Position numbers and translations under genes: made by a program. 64,000 nt of DNA from Bacteroidota bacterium. Lineage in GTDB: Bacteria; Bacteroidota; Bacteroidia; Sphingobacteriales; Sphingobacteriaceae. The stretch is from positions 62,001 through 126,000 of the forward strand of contig JAMFRP010000002.1 in assembly GCA_026224775.1 (NCBI GenBank), in the 5' to 3' direction. Positions 52,873-61,872 of the stretch are shown here, piece after piece; position 1 is the first letter of the stretch, and each line of letters opens with the position of its first letter. The notes under the pieces are model-generated. The model was not told where the DNA came from. It saw nothing but the letters and a program-made list of their open reading frames with translations, and did no database searches.

Positions 52873-55626
52873 ATGAAGAAACTTTTACTGCTGCTCGCTA
52901 TCCTGGGCATTACTACTTTGGCTTTTGCCCAGCATACAGAAACCATATTAAAAAAAACGATTATAAATAAGCTATTTACCTGCCCGCTTGATAAAATGCT
53001 GGATACTATAGGACAGAAATATCGTTTGAACATTGTTTTTGAGCGTGACTCCTTAAATAAGTTTGATGTTGTTGAACACTTTTTTGAGGAACCGCTAAAA
53101 AATGTATTCGAAAGGGTTTGTTCCCAAAACAACTTGCACTATTGGATCGAATCTGACGGAACAATATATATTTTACAAAATACGGACGACCTGGAAAGAC
53201 TTAAAAAACTAAATGCAACTAACCATCTCTTCCAGGGTAAAGCAAAACTAAATATCGAACCCGCAAAAGGGCCGCCAACCCATTTTTTATTTAGCATTAA
53301 TGGGCGGGTGATTGACCAAAGCACAGGCGAATCATTGCCCTCAGCTACTGTAAGCGTTCGTAATACCCACCTGTCAACCTCTACAAATACCGATGGCAAT
53401 TTTACCATCTTTAACGTGCCTTCGGATACCTGCGTAGTTGAAGTAAGTTATTCAGGATATCAGCCAGATGATATGAGACTGGATGCCAAAAAGATAAATA
53501 CTACATTAGTCTTTGGATTATTCAAAGCGCTAAACACCCTCAATGAAGTGACCATTTTGGGTAAAAAAAGTGGTGTAATGACTACCGATACCAAGAAAGT
53601 AGGTGTATTGCAGCTTACGCCAGAAAGTTTAGATAAACTGCCGAATCTTGGTGAAAAAGATATATTAAGAGCTTTTCAATTAATGCCAGGAGTTGGCGCC
53701 ACCAACGAATCATCATCTGGTGCTTATGTTCGCGGGGGAACACCAGATCAGAATTTAGTTGTGTTTGACGGTTTTACCGTTTACCAGGTTGATCATTTAT
53801 ATGGTTTTTTTAGTGCTTTTAACAGCAATGCGGTTAAAGACGTACAATTATATAAAGGCGGATTTTCGTCCATATATGGAGGCCGACTATCAAGTGTTAC
53901 TGAGATAAATGGAAAAGATGGCAACAAAAACCAACCAAGCTTTGGAGTTGACCTAAGTTTACTTAGTCTGAATGCCTTTGCAGAAATACCTATAAACGAC
54001 AACTCATCTTTATTGGTAGCATTTAGAAGATCCTATCAGGGCCCCCTATATGATAAGATATTTAAACAATTTAATACCTCCACTGTTGACGCTGGCAATG
54101 GTGGAAGCGGTGGCCGCCCTAGCGGTGGTGGTTTTAATGAATCCACAACTCCTGCATCACATTTTTATGATGCCGATGCCAGGTATAACTACAAACTGGA
54201 TGCAAATAATATATTTACATGGAGTCTGTATACAGGCGAAGATGTAACAGATAATAGCAGGGCATTACAAATACCGTCATTTATCAGTACCGGTGGCAAT
54301 ATCAATATAACCGATTATACCAAATATGGTAACCTTGGAAGCAGCATTAAATGGTTCCGGCAATGGAATAAGCATATTCATTCAAATACTTATATTACTT
54401 ACTCTTCCTATTTTAATAATCGTGATGACTCTAATTCGGGTACGACTATAGATAGTTATGGCGATGCCGAAAGTTTCGACCGCGGCACGCTTGAAACCAA
54501 CAACCTGAAAGATATAGGATTTAAATCTGAATGGGAATGGGAACTGAGTAACAAAATAAAAATATTGTACGGCGGTTTCGGCAATTATCAAAAAATTAAT
54601 TATGATTATATACAAAACGATACCACTTCACTAATCAGTCAGCATAATCAGGCTTTTTTAGGGGGAGGATATGTGGAAACAGAAATAGACCCCGACAATA
54701 AACTGCACCTACAACCTGGGCTGCGAACTACCTGGTTTGAACCTACCGGTAAAATTTATCTGGAGCCCCGTTTTTCAGCAAGTTATGTTGTTAACGAAAA
54801 CTACACACTTAAAGCAGCAACAGGCCAATTTTATCAGTTTATCAACGATGTAACTCGTGAAGACATTGCTGACGGCAACCGAAACTTTTGGGTCCTTTCA
54901 AATAATACCAATATACCTGTGAGCGAAGCCAGGCATTATATGGCTGGTATTAGTTATGAAAATGATCAGTTTCTAATAGATGTGGAAGGTTATTATAAAA
55001 CCCTATCAGGGCTAACGCAATATACGATAAGTCAATCACAGATAACACCCGGCAGTACCACAAACACAATTGAACAAGATTTTTATAATGGAAGCGGACA
55101 GGCAGAAGGTATAGAAATACTCTTGCAGAAAAAACTAGGCCGATATACCGGTTGGATTGGCTATACACTCGCTAATGCAGAGGATAAATTTGCTGTTTAT
55201 GGTAATAGTTTTTACCCAGCTGATCAGGATATTAGAGATGAATTTAAATCTATTAATATGTATCACTATTATCGTTGGAATTTTGCTGCAGTATTTATAT
55301 TTAGTACAGGGCATCCTTATACATCGCCATTATCAACTTATACCATTACGTCTGTTGATGGGAATACATTAACTTCCTATAACGTAAGTAAAATAAATTC
55401 GGAACGACTTCCTGATTATCATCGTCTTGACTTATCTGCTACTTATGACCTGTTAAAGCTCAGCAGTCAAAAAATTGGCAGTATTGGCTTATCTCTTTTT
55501 AATGTATACAATCATGCAAATATATGGTATCGGGAATACCAGGTGGTAAATAATCAGGTAATTACCACTAATGTCAAATACCTTGGTTTTACACCTAACA
55601 TTACGCTTAGCTTAAGATGGAAATAA
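52873..55626 (+). CDS. TonB-dependent receptor with STN and carboxypeptidase-like domains
   Basis: 917 aa. Signal peptide (...TTLAFAQ), an STN-like domain (about 25-100, LDKMLDTIGQKYRLNIVFE), a carboxypeptidase-regulatory-like domain (about 137-215, FSINGRVIDQSTGESLPSATVSV), plug with GAYVRGGTPDQNLVVFDGF and FSSIYGGRLSSVTEI, then the barrel to residue 917. It is not of SusC type and lacks SusD; instead a DUF4249 gene overlaps its end by 10 bases. Substrate unknown. The STN domain usually talks to an anti-sigma factor, but none is here, so the neighbouring kinase may take that role. Confidence 0.9.
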   Translation: MKKLLLLLAILGITTLAFAQHTETILKKTIINKLFTCPLDKMLDTIGQKYRLNIVFERDSLNKFDVVEHFFEEPLKNVFERVCSQNNLHYWIESDGTIYILQNTDDLERLKKLNATNHLFQGKAKLNIEPAKGPPTHFLFSINGRVIDQSTGESLPSATVSVRNTHLSTSTNTDGNFTIFNVPSDTCVVEVSYSGYQPDDMRLDAKKINTTLVFGLFKALNTLNEVTILGKKSGVMTTDTKKVGVLQLTPESLDKLPNLGEKDILRAFQLMPGVGATNESSSGAYVRGGTPDQNLVVFDGFTVYQVDHLYGFFSAFNSNAVKDVQLYKGGFSSIYGGRLSSVTEINGKDGNKNQPSFGVDLSLLSLNAFAEIPINDNSSLLVAFRRSYQGPLYDKIFKQFNTSTVDAGNGGSGGRPSGGGFNESTTPASHFYDADARYNYKLDANNIFTWSLYTGEDVTDNSRALQIPSFISTGGNINITDYTKYGNLGSSIKWFRQWNKHIHSNTYITYSSYFNNRDDSNSGTTIDSYGDAESFDRGTLETNNLKDIGFKSEWEWELSNKIKILYGGFGNYQKINYDYIQNDTTSLISQHNQAFLGGGYVETEIDPDNKLHLQPGLRTTWFEPTGKIYLEPRFSASYVVNENYTLKAATGQFYQFINDVTREDIADGNRNFWVLSNNTNIPVSEARHYMAGISYENDQFLIDVEGYYKTLSGLTQYTISQSQITPGSTTNTIEQDFYNGSGQAEGIEILLQKKLGRYTGWIGYTLANAEDKFAVYGNSFYPADQDIRDEFKSINMYHYYRWNFAAVFIFSTGHPYTSPLSTYTITSVDGNTLTSYNVSKINSERLPDYHRLDLSATYDLLKLSSQKIGSIGLSLFNVYNHANIWYREYQVVNNQVITTNVKYLGFTPNITLSLRWK

Positions 55627-56423
55627 AAAACAGTTTATTAAAAGTAGCCTTCAGTCTGACACTCTCAATGCTTTTCCTGTCATGCCAAAAGGAAAATACA
55701 GGTAGTACAAGCGTTAACCTACCAGTTGTAGAAAGTTACCTTACACCCGGGCACCCAATTATTGTAAAGATTTCTGAACAGAAATCTTTAACCGATACGG
55801 CCGAATATGGCAAACCCATAACCGGTTTACAAGTATTTGTGTCTGACGGCACTACGAATGTACAGCTGGCTGAAGCTTCAGCTGGTAGTTATACCTATAC
55901 CGATCTCAATTTTTTGGTTACAGGCAAAACTTATACGCTGCAATTCAAATATCAGTCGCTTACGGTATCTGCTAAAACTATTATCCCTGCTAAACCCGTA
56001 AATTTCGTCACCCAATATGATACGGTATCCATTGGGTCGTCCGGTTTCTCTGATATTAGTACGATAGACCGGTTAAGCTGGGATAATCCCAGTTCATTGA
56101 ACCATGTACTGGTCTTTGATTGCTTGGATGGCAGTGCTTTCCCTGTTAATGTTAATTCGTTCAATTCCGCGGCGAATACGTCATTTGAAGAAAATACTAC
56201 TGCCGCTTCCTATTACAACTTAAATCAAAAGACTTTTCCTTATTTGGGAAATTATCTGGTAACACTTTTAAGTGTTAACCAGGAATATATTAACCTTATA
56301 ACAAGCAGCACTAATAATGCTACATCACAAAACCTATCAAATGTACCTACCAATATAGTCAATGGCTTCGGGATATTTACGGCAATGCAGGCAGACACGC
56401 TAAAGATGGAAGTAAACGAATAG
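55617..56423 (+). CDS. DUF4249-family lipoprotein
   Basis: 268 aa. Lipobox MLFLSCQK, then VNLPVVESYLTPGHPIIVKISEQKSL and GLQVFVSDGTTNVQLAE, as in DUF4249 proteins that accompany STN/CarboxypepD TonB receptors. It overlaps the receptor's end by 10 bases and so is made with it. It probably sits on the cell surface and helps capture the ligand, in the way SusD helps SusC; that is inference. Confidence 0.82.
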   Translation: MEIKNSLLKVAFSLTLSMLFLSCQKENTGSTSVNLPVVESYLTPGHPIIVKISEQKSLTDTAEYGKPITGLQVFVSDGTTNVQLAEASAGSYTYTDLNFLVTGKTYTLQFKYQSLTVSAKTIIPAKPVNFVTQYDTVSIGSSGFSDISTIDRLSWDNPSSLNHVLVFDCLDGSAFPVNVNSFNSAANTSFEENTTAASYYNLNQKTFPYLGNYLVTLLSVNQEYINLITSSTNNATSQNLSNVPTNIVNGFGIFTAMQADTLKMEVNE

Positions 56424-56456
56424 TTTGTTTGAAAACAGGTAATTCAAAATAATTCA

Positions 56457-56801
56457 ATGATTAAAAAAGCCATAACAACATTAATCTTACTCCTACTATT
56501 TGTAAATAATTTATTTGCGACTGACATAAAAGGACATTGGACCGGAAGATTCGATGATCAATATGATATTGCTTTCGATTTCAAAGTATATGGGGAAATA
56601 TTAAACGGATATACTACAGATTCCGAGGGAAAAACCCATCACCTTTATTATGGTATATTCAAAGATGATGAATTGTCTTTTACTGTTGATATGATGGGTG
56701 ACCCCATCAAAGTAACTGGAAAAATCAAAGATGATGTAATTACATTAATCTTTAACATGCCGGACCATCCGGTTAGAGTTGAATTAATAAGGACTAATTA
56801 A
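56457..56801 (+). CDS. Small secreted beta-rich protein of unknown function
   Basis: 114 aa with a signal peptide (...LFVNNLFA). The mature part (DIKGHWTGRFDDQYDIAFDFKVYGEILNGYTTD...) resembles lipocalin-like hypothetical proteins of this phylum: alternating beta strands starting with G-x-W. It lies 33 bases after DUF4249 and probably ends that operon. Function unknown. Confidence 0.65.
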   Translation: MIKKAITTLILLLLFVNNLFATDIKGHWTGRFDDQYDIAFDFKVYGEILNGYTTDSEGKTHHLYYGIFKDDELSFTVDMMGDPIKVTGKIKDDVITLIFNMPDHPVRVELIRTN

Positions 56802-57312
56802 AACAGGGACGATTTATTTTGAAAATAACCTGATGAATACTTCTTAACCTAGCCATTACATTAATTGGCGAGGGCGGGATAAGACCTTATTACCTTGTAA
56901 CTTGCCCAACATTCGGGGATAGGTTATCCTATTTCGGACAAGTTATTTATTATTCATCATAAGAGTATTTAAATAAAAATAAGAATGCATCTTTATCCCG
57001 GATTGTTTAAAGCAGTTTAAATGTTATCGATTTACGATATTTTCCTTAAGTCTTCAATAAAACAGTTCGTAAAGTGTATCGTCGGGAGCACTTAAGGAAA
57101 TGGACTTAATTGGACATTTTCTTTTCTAACAAGCACAACAACCTGATTAATAGACATATAAAACTTATTTTTAATCACAGAATTTGAGTCCGAACTTTAT
57201 CTTACATTCTTACTTAAAATAGAAAAAGTGATTTTAAATCATTTAAACCAGATTTAGGTGTTCAAATCTCGTTATGGTGTTGAGCCTATGTGACCTTGTT
57301 TTTTAGGTCTAA
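56802..57312. other. Gene-free stretch at the right edge of the candidate island
   Basis: No gene is seen. It contains the tRNA-Arg 3'-end duplicate (57079-57091) and a T-arm-like sequence TTCAAATCTCGT at 57261-57272 (11 of 12 bases as in tRNA-Arg). Confidence 0.55.
57079..57091 (+). other. Candidate island attachment site, right (tRNA-Arg 3'-end duplicate)
   Basis: TCGTCGGGAGCAC is identical to 24208-24220. Following bases keep partial similarity (ACTTAAGGAAA here, ACATGAGGGAAA there). No tRNA can be folded around it. Upstream, TTCGTAAAG (57066-57074) also occurs upstream of the real tRNA. Confidence 0.45.
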
Positions 57313-58122
57313 TTACAATTTCTTCGAAATTGCTTTATTCAAATTAAACAATTTGTTTTGCTTTTGACTTTCGTTATATAATAGTCCTTCTAATCGCTTG
57401 TCCTGATGATAAACATCGTGATAATTGATTACCATACCTTCCCTTACAATCAATGTAAGGTGTACTCTTTTACCAATTGTGCTCACCCAACGCAAACGCT
57501 CCATATTAATAGCCATTTTACGAATTAATCCCTGAGGGATTACGTAACAATCCCCGCTACGTTGACCAACCAGCAACCGCATATGATCCTGAAGATCAAA
57601 ATACAATTTAGATTTTGGCTGCACGTTGTTTATCACGCTATCAAAATCATTACTATTTAACGCCAGCATCAATTCTGCGTAGGCTTTAAATTTTAAGCCC
57701 CGATCAACTTTTCCTGCGGTATAAACTGGGTTCAGTTTCCCATAATGTAAATCATTAATAAACCTGATTATGGCATTTGTTAAAAAAACATCATACAAAG
57801 CAACTGCTTCAGCTTTCTTGTTTTGTTGGAGGAGTTTATGTAATTCACGATACAATAACTGTTTGGGATAATAGTCTTCGTGATTTAAACCGTATTGTCT
57901 TGCGCAATCCAATAATAGCATGGCATCCCATACATGAGTTTTAATAGTATCGGCTGCTATCCAAGCTAATTTATAACCATTTGCTTTATAAAATCGCTCA
58001 ACAGAAAGCGGATAATATAAATTTCCCCTGCTCTTTTTTAGGGCATGGTAAATTGTTGTATCGCTGGCTGCCTTTAATTTAAAAGGTGCCAGCAACATAA
58101 CAAATAACATTAGCTTAACCAC
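57313..58122 (-). CDS. YcbB-like L,D-transpeptidase scaffold protein lacking the catalytic domain
   Basis: 269 aa with an N-terminal hydrophobic signal (FVMLLAPFKLKAA). It has the N-terminal scaffold pattern of YcbB-type enzymes: VERFYKANGYKLAWI, LLDCARQYGLNHEDYYP, LYDVFLTNAIIRFINDLHYGKLNP, and a later KMAINMERLRWV. The sequence ends soon after, where the YkuD domain with its HxxxxxxSxGC(I/V)R motif should begin. It is therefore probably not an enzyme, or is a truncated one. Last gene of the YceI-AdhP operon, overlapping adhP by 8 bases. Confidence 0.7.
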   Translation of the reverse strand: MVKLMLFVMLLAPFKLKAASDTTIYHALKKSRGNLYYPLSVERFYKANGYKLAWIAADTIKTHVWDAMLLLDCARQYGLNHEDYYPKQLLYRELHKLLQQNKKAEAVALYDVFLTNAIIRFINDLHYGKLNPVYTAGKVDRGLKFKAYAELMLALNSNDFDSVINNVQPKSKLYFDLQDHMRLLVGQRSGDCYVIPQGLIRKMAINMERLRWVSTIGKRVHLTLIVREGMVINYHDVYHQDKRLEGLLYNESQKQNKLFNLNKAISKKL

Positions 58123-59167
58123 GGTGATAGTGTTGCGGCTCTGCTATTTCAAGCACAACCCGCCCTTCAATCTCGCCTTTTTTCATTTCGTCAAATACAG
58201 CGTTGATGTCTTCCAGTTTAGTTGGACGTACTGTTGCTTTAACTTTACCTTCCAATGCAAACTCTATGGCTTCCTGCATATCTTTTCGTGTACCAACTAT
58301 TGAACCACGAACGGTATAAGCATTAATAACAGTTTCAAATATCGGCAGATCAAAACTTCCTTTGGGTAATCCATTTAAAGCGATAGTACCTTTGCGTCTT
58401 AGTGCTGATATTCCCTGTTTAAATGCTATTGGTGATGGTGCCGTTACTAATACACCATGCATCCCTCCTATTTGCTTCTTTAAAAATTCTCCCGGATCTT
58501 GCTCTTTAGCATTTACTACCAGTTCTGCTCCCAGCCTTTTAGCCAGCTCCAATTTATCATTTGATATATCAATAGCAGCTACATGCAGCCCCATTGCCTT
58601 AGCATATTGAACCGCCAAATGCCCTAAGCCTCCGATGCCTGATATGGCAATCCATTCTCCAGGTTTAGCTTCTGTTTGTTTTATGCCTTTATAAACCGTT
58701 ACACCAGCACAGATAATTGGCGCCATTTCAGTAAAGTTGATATTTGGGGGGAAATGCGCCACGTATCTGGAATCAGCCACCACATATTCGGCAAAGCCAC
58801 CATCAGCACTGTAGCCGCCGTTTTGCTGTGTATCGCAAAGGGTCTCCCAACCGGTGATACAAAACTCGCAGCAACCGCAGGCACTGTATAACCATGGTAC
58901 ACCAACAATATCACCTTCTTTAACATTTTTAACGCCACGACCTAAAGCAACCACATATCCCAAAGCTTCGTGACCCGGTATTAGCGGCATTTTCGGTTGC
59001 ACCGGCCAGTCGCCTTGTACGGCATGCAAATCGGTGTGACAAACTCCACAGGCAATTACTTTTACCAATATTTGGTTTTCGCCTGGTTCTTTAACCGGCA
59101 TTTCTTCGATGGTTAGCTGGCCTCCAAATTCATGGACAACAGCGGCTTTCATAGTTTTAGGTATCAT
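58115..59167 (-). CDS. adhP: Zinc-dependent alcohol dehydrogenase AdhP
   Basis: 350 aa. Catalytic zinc ligands in ACGVCHTDLHAV and GHEALGYV; structural zinc cysteines in SACGCCEFCITGWETLC; Rossmann motif ISGIGGLGHLAVQYAK. It is the NAD-dependent propanol-preferring class, oxidising primary alcohols or reducing aldehydes. The ATG at 59167 overlaps the TGA of the preceding YceI gene, which favours it over the inner ATG at 59152 (MKAAVV). Confidence 0.92.
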   Translation of the reverse strand: MIPKTMKAAVVHEFGGQLTIEEMPVKEPGENQILVKVIACGVCHTDLHAVQGDWPVQPKMPLIPGHEALGYVVALGRGVKNVKEGDIVGVPWLYSACGCCEFCITGWETLCDTQQNGGYSADGGFAEYVVADSRYVAHFPPNINFTEMAPIICAGVTVYKGIKQTEAKPGEWIAISGIGGLGHLAVQYAKAMGLHVAAIDISNDKLELAKRLGAELVVNAKEQDPGEFLKKQIGGMHGVLVTAPSPIAFKQGISALRRKGTIALNGLPKGSFDLPIFETVINAYTVRGSIVGTRKDMQEAIEFALEGKVKATVRPTKLEDINAVFDEMKKGEIEGRVVLEIAEPQHYHRG

Positions 59168-59736
59168 AATATATTTTTCATTTTAAGATGGAAAGAAACG
59201 GTTAATTGGTCTTTTGTTTTTATCATACCGCCCAGTTTATGGGGTGGGATCAAATCGAAATCAGAAAAATTCAACTGTTGTGATCCGATTAAGTGCACAA
59301 CTTTAGCTGTGTCAGAAATCTGATAGTTAACAGTATATAACTTCTTCACTCCTGCTATTTCAATTTCAACCTGCCCGGTAATTTTAACCGGCCTAAGAGA
59401 AAGTTTTGGCAATTCGCTTAAAGACAAAAAGCGAATATGAAGCCTTGGGTATTGTTTAGCTTTTAATGTTTTTCGCAAATCATGCGTCATCATAGCTTTG
59501 TGGCAATCAAAACTCAATACAGTCGGGTTAATACTCCCTGTAAGGTTAATGCCTTTTTCGTTTTCCAAAACTGTTAATGTATCTGCCTGATCGCAACTCG
59601 AGATGTCACAGGAAAACTTGTTGACATTGGTACTACCGTTTACACTAAGGCTGCTGCTTTCGCTAATGAGCCATTTAGTTTGGGGCCTTGCACCAAGGCC
59701 TATTAAAGCGAGTATGATCATTATCTTGCAGTACAT
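59164..59736 (-). CDS. YceI-family periplasmic protein
   Basis: 190 aa with a short signal peptide. The lipocalin-like YceI fold shows in SSSLSVNGSTNVNKFSC, FDCHKAMMTHDLRKTLKAKQYPRLHIRF, VKITGQVEIEIAGVKK and LNFSDFDLIPPHKLGGMIKTKDQLTVSFHL. These proteins bind isoprenoid-like lipids. Stop overlaps adhP (ATGA) and it starts 2 bases after the outer-membrane-protein gene. Confidence 0.87.
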   Translation of the reverse strand: MYCKIMIILALIGLGARPQTKWLISESSSLSVNGSTNVNKFSCDISSCDQADTLTVLENEKGINLTGSINPTVLSFDCHKAMMTHDLRKTLKAKQYPRLHIRFLSLSELPKLSLRPVKITGQVEIEIAGVKKLYTVNYQISDTAKVVHLIGSQQLNFSDFDLIPPHKLGGMIKTKDQLTVSFHLKMKNIL

Positions 59737-59738
59737 GA

Positions 59739-61082
59739 TTAAAATCCTATAGAAGCTTCTAACACTGCACCATGAAAGTTGCCACCGTTCAAAATATTAG
59801 CGGCAGGATAACCTTCATAATTTTGGTTTACATATTCGGCTTTAGCCATTATGTTTTTGGTGATGAACCAACCTAATGAACCAGCTTCGCGATTAATGGT
59901 AATGTTGGATGTATAACCCTGTAGTAAAGCAGTTACGGTATTGTATCTAAAGCCTACCCAAAAGTTCTCTTTACCCTTTGGGAAACGATAGATAAGATCT
60001 GCCGCATATTGTGTGGCTTTACGTTCCTTTACTTCTGTTATCGCACGCCCTTTAGCATCTTCGGCTGTGCCAAAAAACTCAAGGCCTTTATATTTCAGCA
60101 ATACGTTACCCATAACGGTGTTTACTTCTTCAGTAAAGCCGGGGTTTAACCTACCTGAAAATGGACTGTAATCATTTTCATCAGATAGCGTTGTGCCATT
60201 GGCTATATTTTGATTCTCCATTACATTGAAATAATGAGACCCTGTACGATCACCGCCAAAAAGTGTACTGCTGTTAGCGCTGTGCACGGTATAGCCTGAA
60301 CCGGTAATCCTTACCCTTAAATCTTTATTTACCTGTTTATCAAATCCTATTTTCCCGTGGAAGGCAGGATCAAATTGGTTGGGTTGATTCGTGGCAGAAT
60401 CAATTTTAGTACCTGCAACAACCGTAGCATCTAATTCGCCATTGGTCATACCGCCCATTACAAAGAAGCCAGAATTGGTATGGATGTAAACCTCGGCACC
60501 TATTTCGGTAGCAAACTCATCCATGATGTAGTTTTCTACAAAAGGATTGTAAATGGTGTTGCCCCCGTCTGATCTCCTGAAATGCTGATCGCCGTAATCC
60601 ACATCAAACTGGCCTACTTTGATAGTGATATTTTTCATCAGCATGTTAACAATATCACTTTTCAGAAACAGCAGTTTATCAAACTGGATATAACCACCCT
60701 TTACCCAAGTATCTTCATGGTGACGAGATGCCAGGTACATAGTGATATTCATTCGGATACCATCCGCTAACTGGGCATCTACATTAAGATTAGCCATCGG
60801 CAAATCGAAGCCATTGGTTAATTTTTCGAGGTTATTAACGTTGCCTGTAAATCCTGTTTTTGTTAATGGTGTAGCGGTATTAAAGTTTCTTAAAGCCTGG
60901 AAAGCCATTTCGAAATTGCCGCCAACTTTTACTTTTAAACCGTCAAATGGAATAGTATCAATTTTTGGGGTTTCAAATACATTCACGCCCTGTTGGTTAT
61001 TGGGACGAAAGAATTGCATTTCCTGTGCCTTAAGGGGTACAGGTAATAATGCCGCGGCTAATAATATATATAAGATTTTCAT
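59739..61082 (-). CDS. Outer-membrane beta-barrel protein of unknown function
   Basis: 447 aa with a signal peptide (...LPVPLKAQ). The mature chain is made of amphipathic strands (KVKVGGNFEMAFQAL, KNITIKVGQFDVDYGDQHFRR, FFVMGGMTNGEL, FWVGFRYNTVTALLQ) and ends ...GAVLEASIGF with a terminal Phe, as porin-like barrels do. It lies between two YceI genes with 2-base spacings, so it may work with them in lipid or small-molecule handling. I do not recognise a named family. Confidence 0.75.
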   Translation of the reverse strand: MKILYILLAAALLPVPLKAQEMQFFRPNNQQGVNVFETPKIDTIPFDGLKVKVGGNFEMAFQALRNFNTATPLTKTGFTGNVNNLEKLTNGFDLPMANLNVDAQLADGIRMNITMYLASRHHEDTWVKGGYIQFDKLLFLKSDIVNMLMKNITIKVGQFDVDYGDQHFRRSDGGNTIYNPFVENYIMDEFATEIGAEVYIHTNSGFFVMGGMTNGELDATVVAGTKIDSATNQPNQFDPAFHGKIGFDKQVNKDLRVRITGSGYTVHSANSSTLFGGDRTGSHYFNVMENQNIANGTTLSDENDYSPFSGRLNPGFTEEVNTVMGNVLLKYKGLEFFGTAEDAKGRAITEVKERKATQYAADLIYRFPKGKENFWVGFRYNTVTALLQGYTSNITINREAGSLGWFITKNIMAKAEYVNQNYEGYPAANILNGGNFHGAVLEASIGF

Positions 61083-61084
61083 GA

Positions 61085-61690
61085 TTACTTTTTGTAAATA
61101 AGATTAAACTGAATAGTAAGATCATTGGTCACCTTCATGGTGCCTAACATAAAAGTGGGTGGTTTAATGCTGTAATCGGTTAACTGTATTTTCTTGGCTC
61201 CTACACATATTATAGTATTATCAGCACCAATAGTTGCAGTAATCTCCATGCTAATTGGCTGAGTAGCACCTGCTATGGTTAAGTCACCTTTGGTTTTAAT
61301 CAGGTACTTGTTTCCGGCTACAGGTGTAACTATTGCCGAGGTAAGTTTATAGCTGATGTTTGGATACTTGCTGGCGTTAACAGATTTATAAGTTCTGTCA
61401 TCCATAGAAGCATGGTCGCTGTGGAGGCTTTTTACTGCCAGGCGAAAGCTAAAAGATTGCAACCCTTGTAGTTTATCTCCATCAACAATAAAATTGCCCT
61501 GGCTTTCCATTGCAATGGATGCCATCGTCCAATCATGTACGTTTGAGGAACCAAGTACCTTAATGGTTACATCAGGACTTTGAGCCAATTTGTAAGTTGC
61601 TTGTGCTGTTACTAATTGCGGCACAGCTAAAAAAAAGATTGCCGCTATGATAAGCTTGACAGCGGCAAATGAGTGGGTTAATTTTTTCAT
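61085..61690 (-). CDS. YceI-family periplasmic protein
   Basis: 201 aa with a signal peptide (...AVPQLVTAQ). VTIKVLGSSNVHDWTMASIAMESQGNF, SFRLAVKSLHSDHASMDDRTYKSVNASKYPNISYKL, IKTKGDLTIAGATQPISMEI and LTDYSIKPPTFMLGTMKVTNDLTIQFNLIYKK mark the YceI fold. First gene of the five-gene minus-strand operon. An FNR/CRP-like site lies 72-85 bases upstream of its start. Confidence 0.9.
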   Translation of the reverse strand: MKKLTHSFAAVKLIIAAIFFLAVPQLVTAQATYKLAQSPDVTIKVLGSSNVHDWTMASIAMESQGNFIVDGDKLQGLQSFSFRLAVKSLHSDHASMDDRTYKSVNASKYPNISYKLTSAIVTPVAGNKYLIKTKGDLTIAGATQPISMEITATIGADNTIICVGAKKIQLTDYSIKPPTFMLGTMKVTNDLTIQFNLIYKK

Positions 61691-61761
61691 AGTATGTTTT
61701 TGTTTAGGTCAAATGTATTGCTGATAGCACGTGTAAATAGTGACAAGGATTACTACGAAAT

Positions 61762-61775
61762 ATGATGTAAATCAA
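61762..61775. promoter_or_regulatory. FNR/CRP-like operator upstream of the YceI operon
   Basis: ATGATGTAAATCAA differs from the FNR consensus TTGATnnnnATCAA at one position and is palindromic in TGAT/ATCA. It sits 72 bases before the ATG of the first operon gene. Confidence 0.5.
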
Positions 61776-61818
61776 TTAATTACATAAAGTGATGATTAAC
61801 ACGCCTGGCTGATAAAAA

Positions 61819-61852
61819 AAATGCCCAGCCTCATAATTGAGGATGGGCATTT
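61819..61852 (-). terminator. Rho-independent terminator of the universal stress protein gene
   Basis: Arms ATGCCCAGCCTCA and TGAGGATGGGCAT (12 of 13 paired) around a short loop. On the minus strand a T run follows. Confidence 0.85.
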
Positions 61853-61872
61853 GATTAAATTAATATTCTTTT

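Noticed and set aside
53070..54250. Minus- and plus-strand open frames within the TonB receptor gene
   Set aside because: They are overlapped completely by the receptor frame, which has continuous domain structure.
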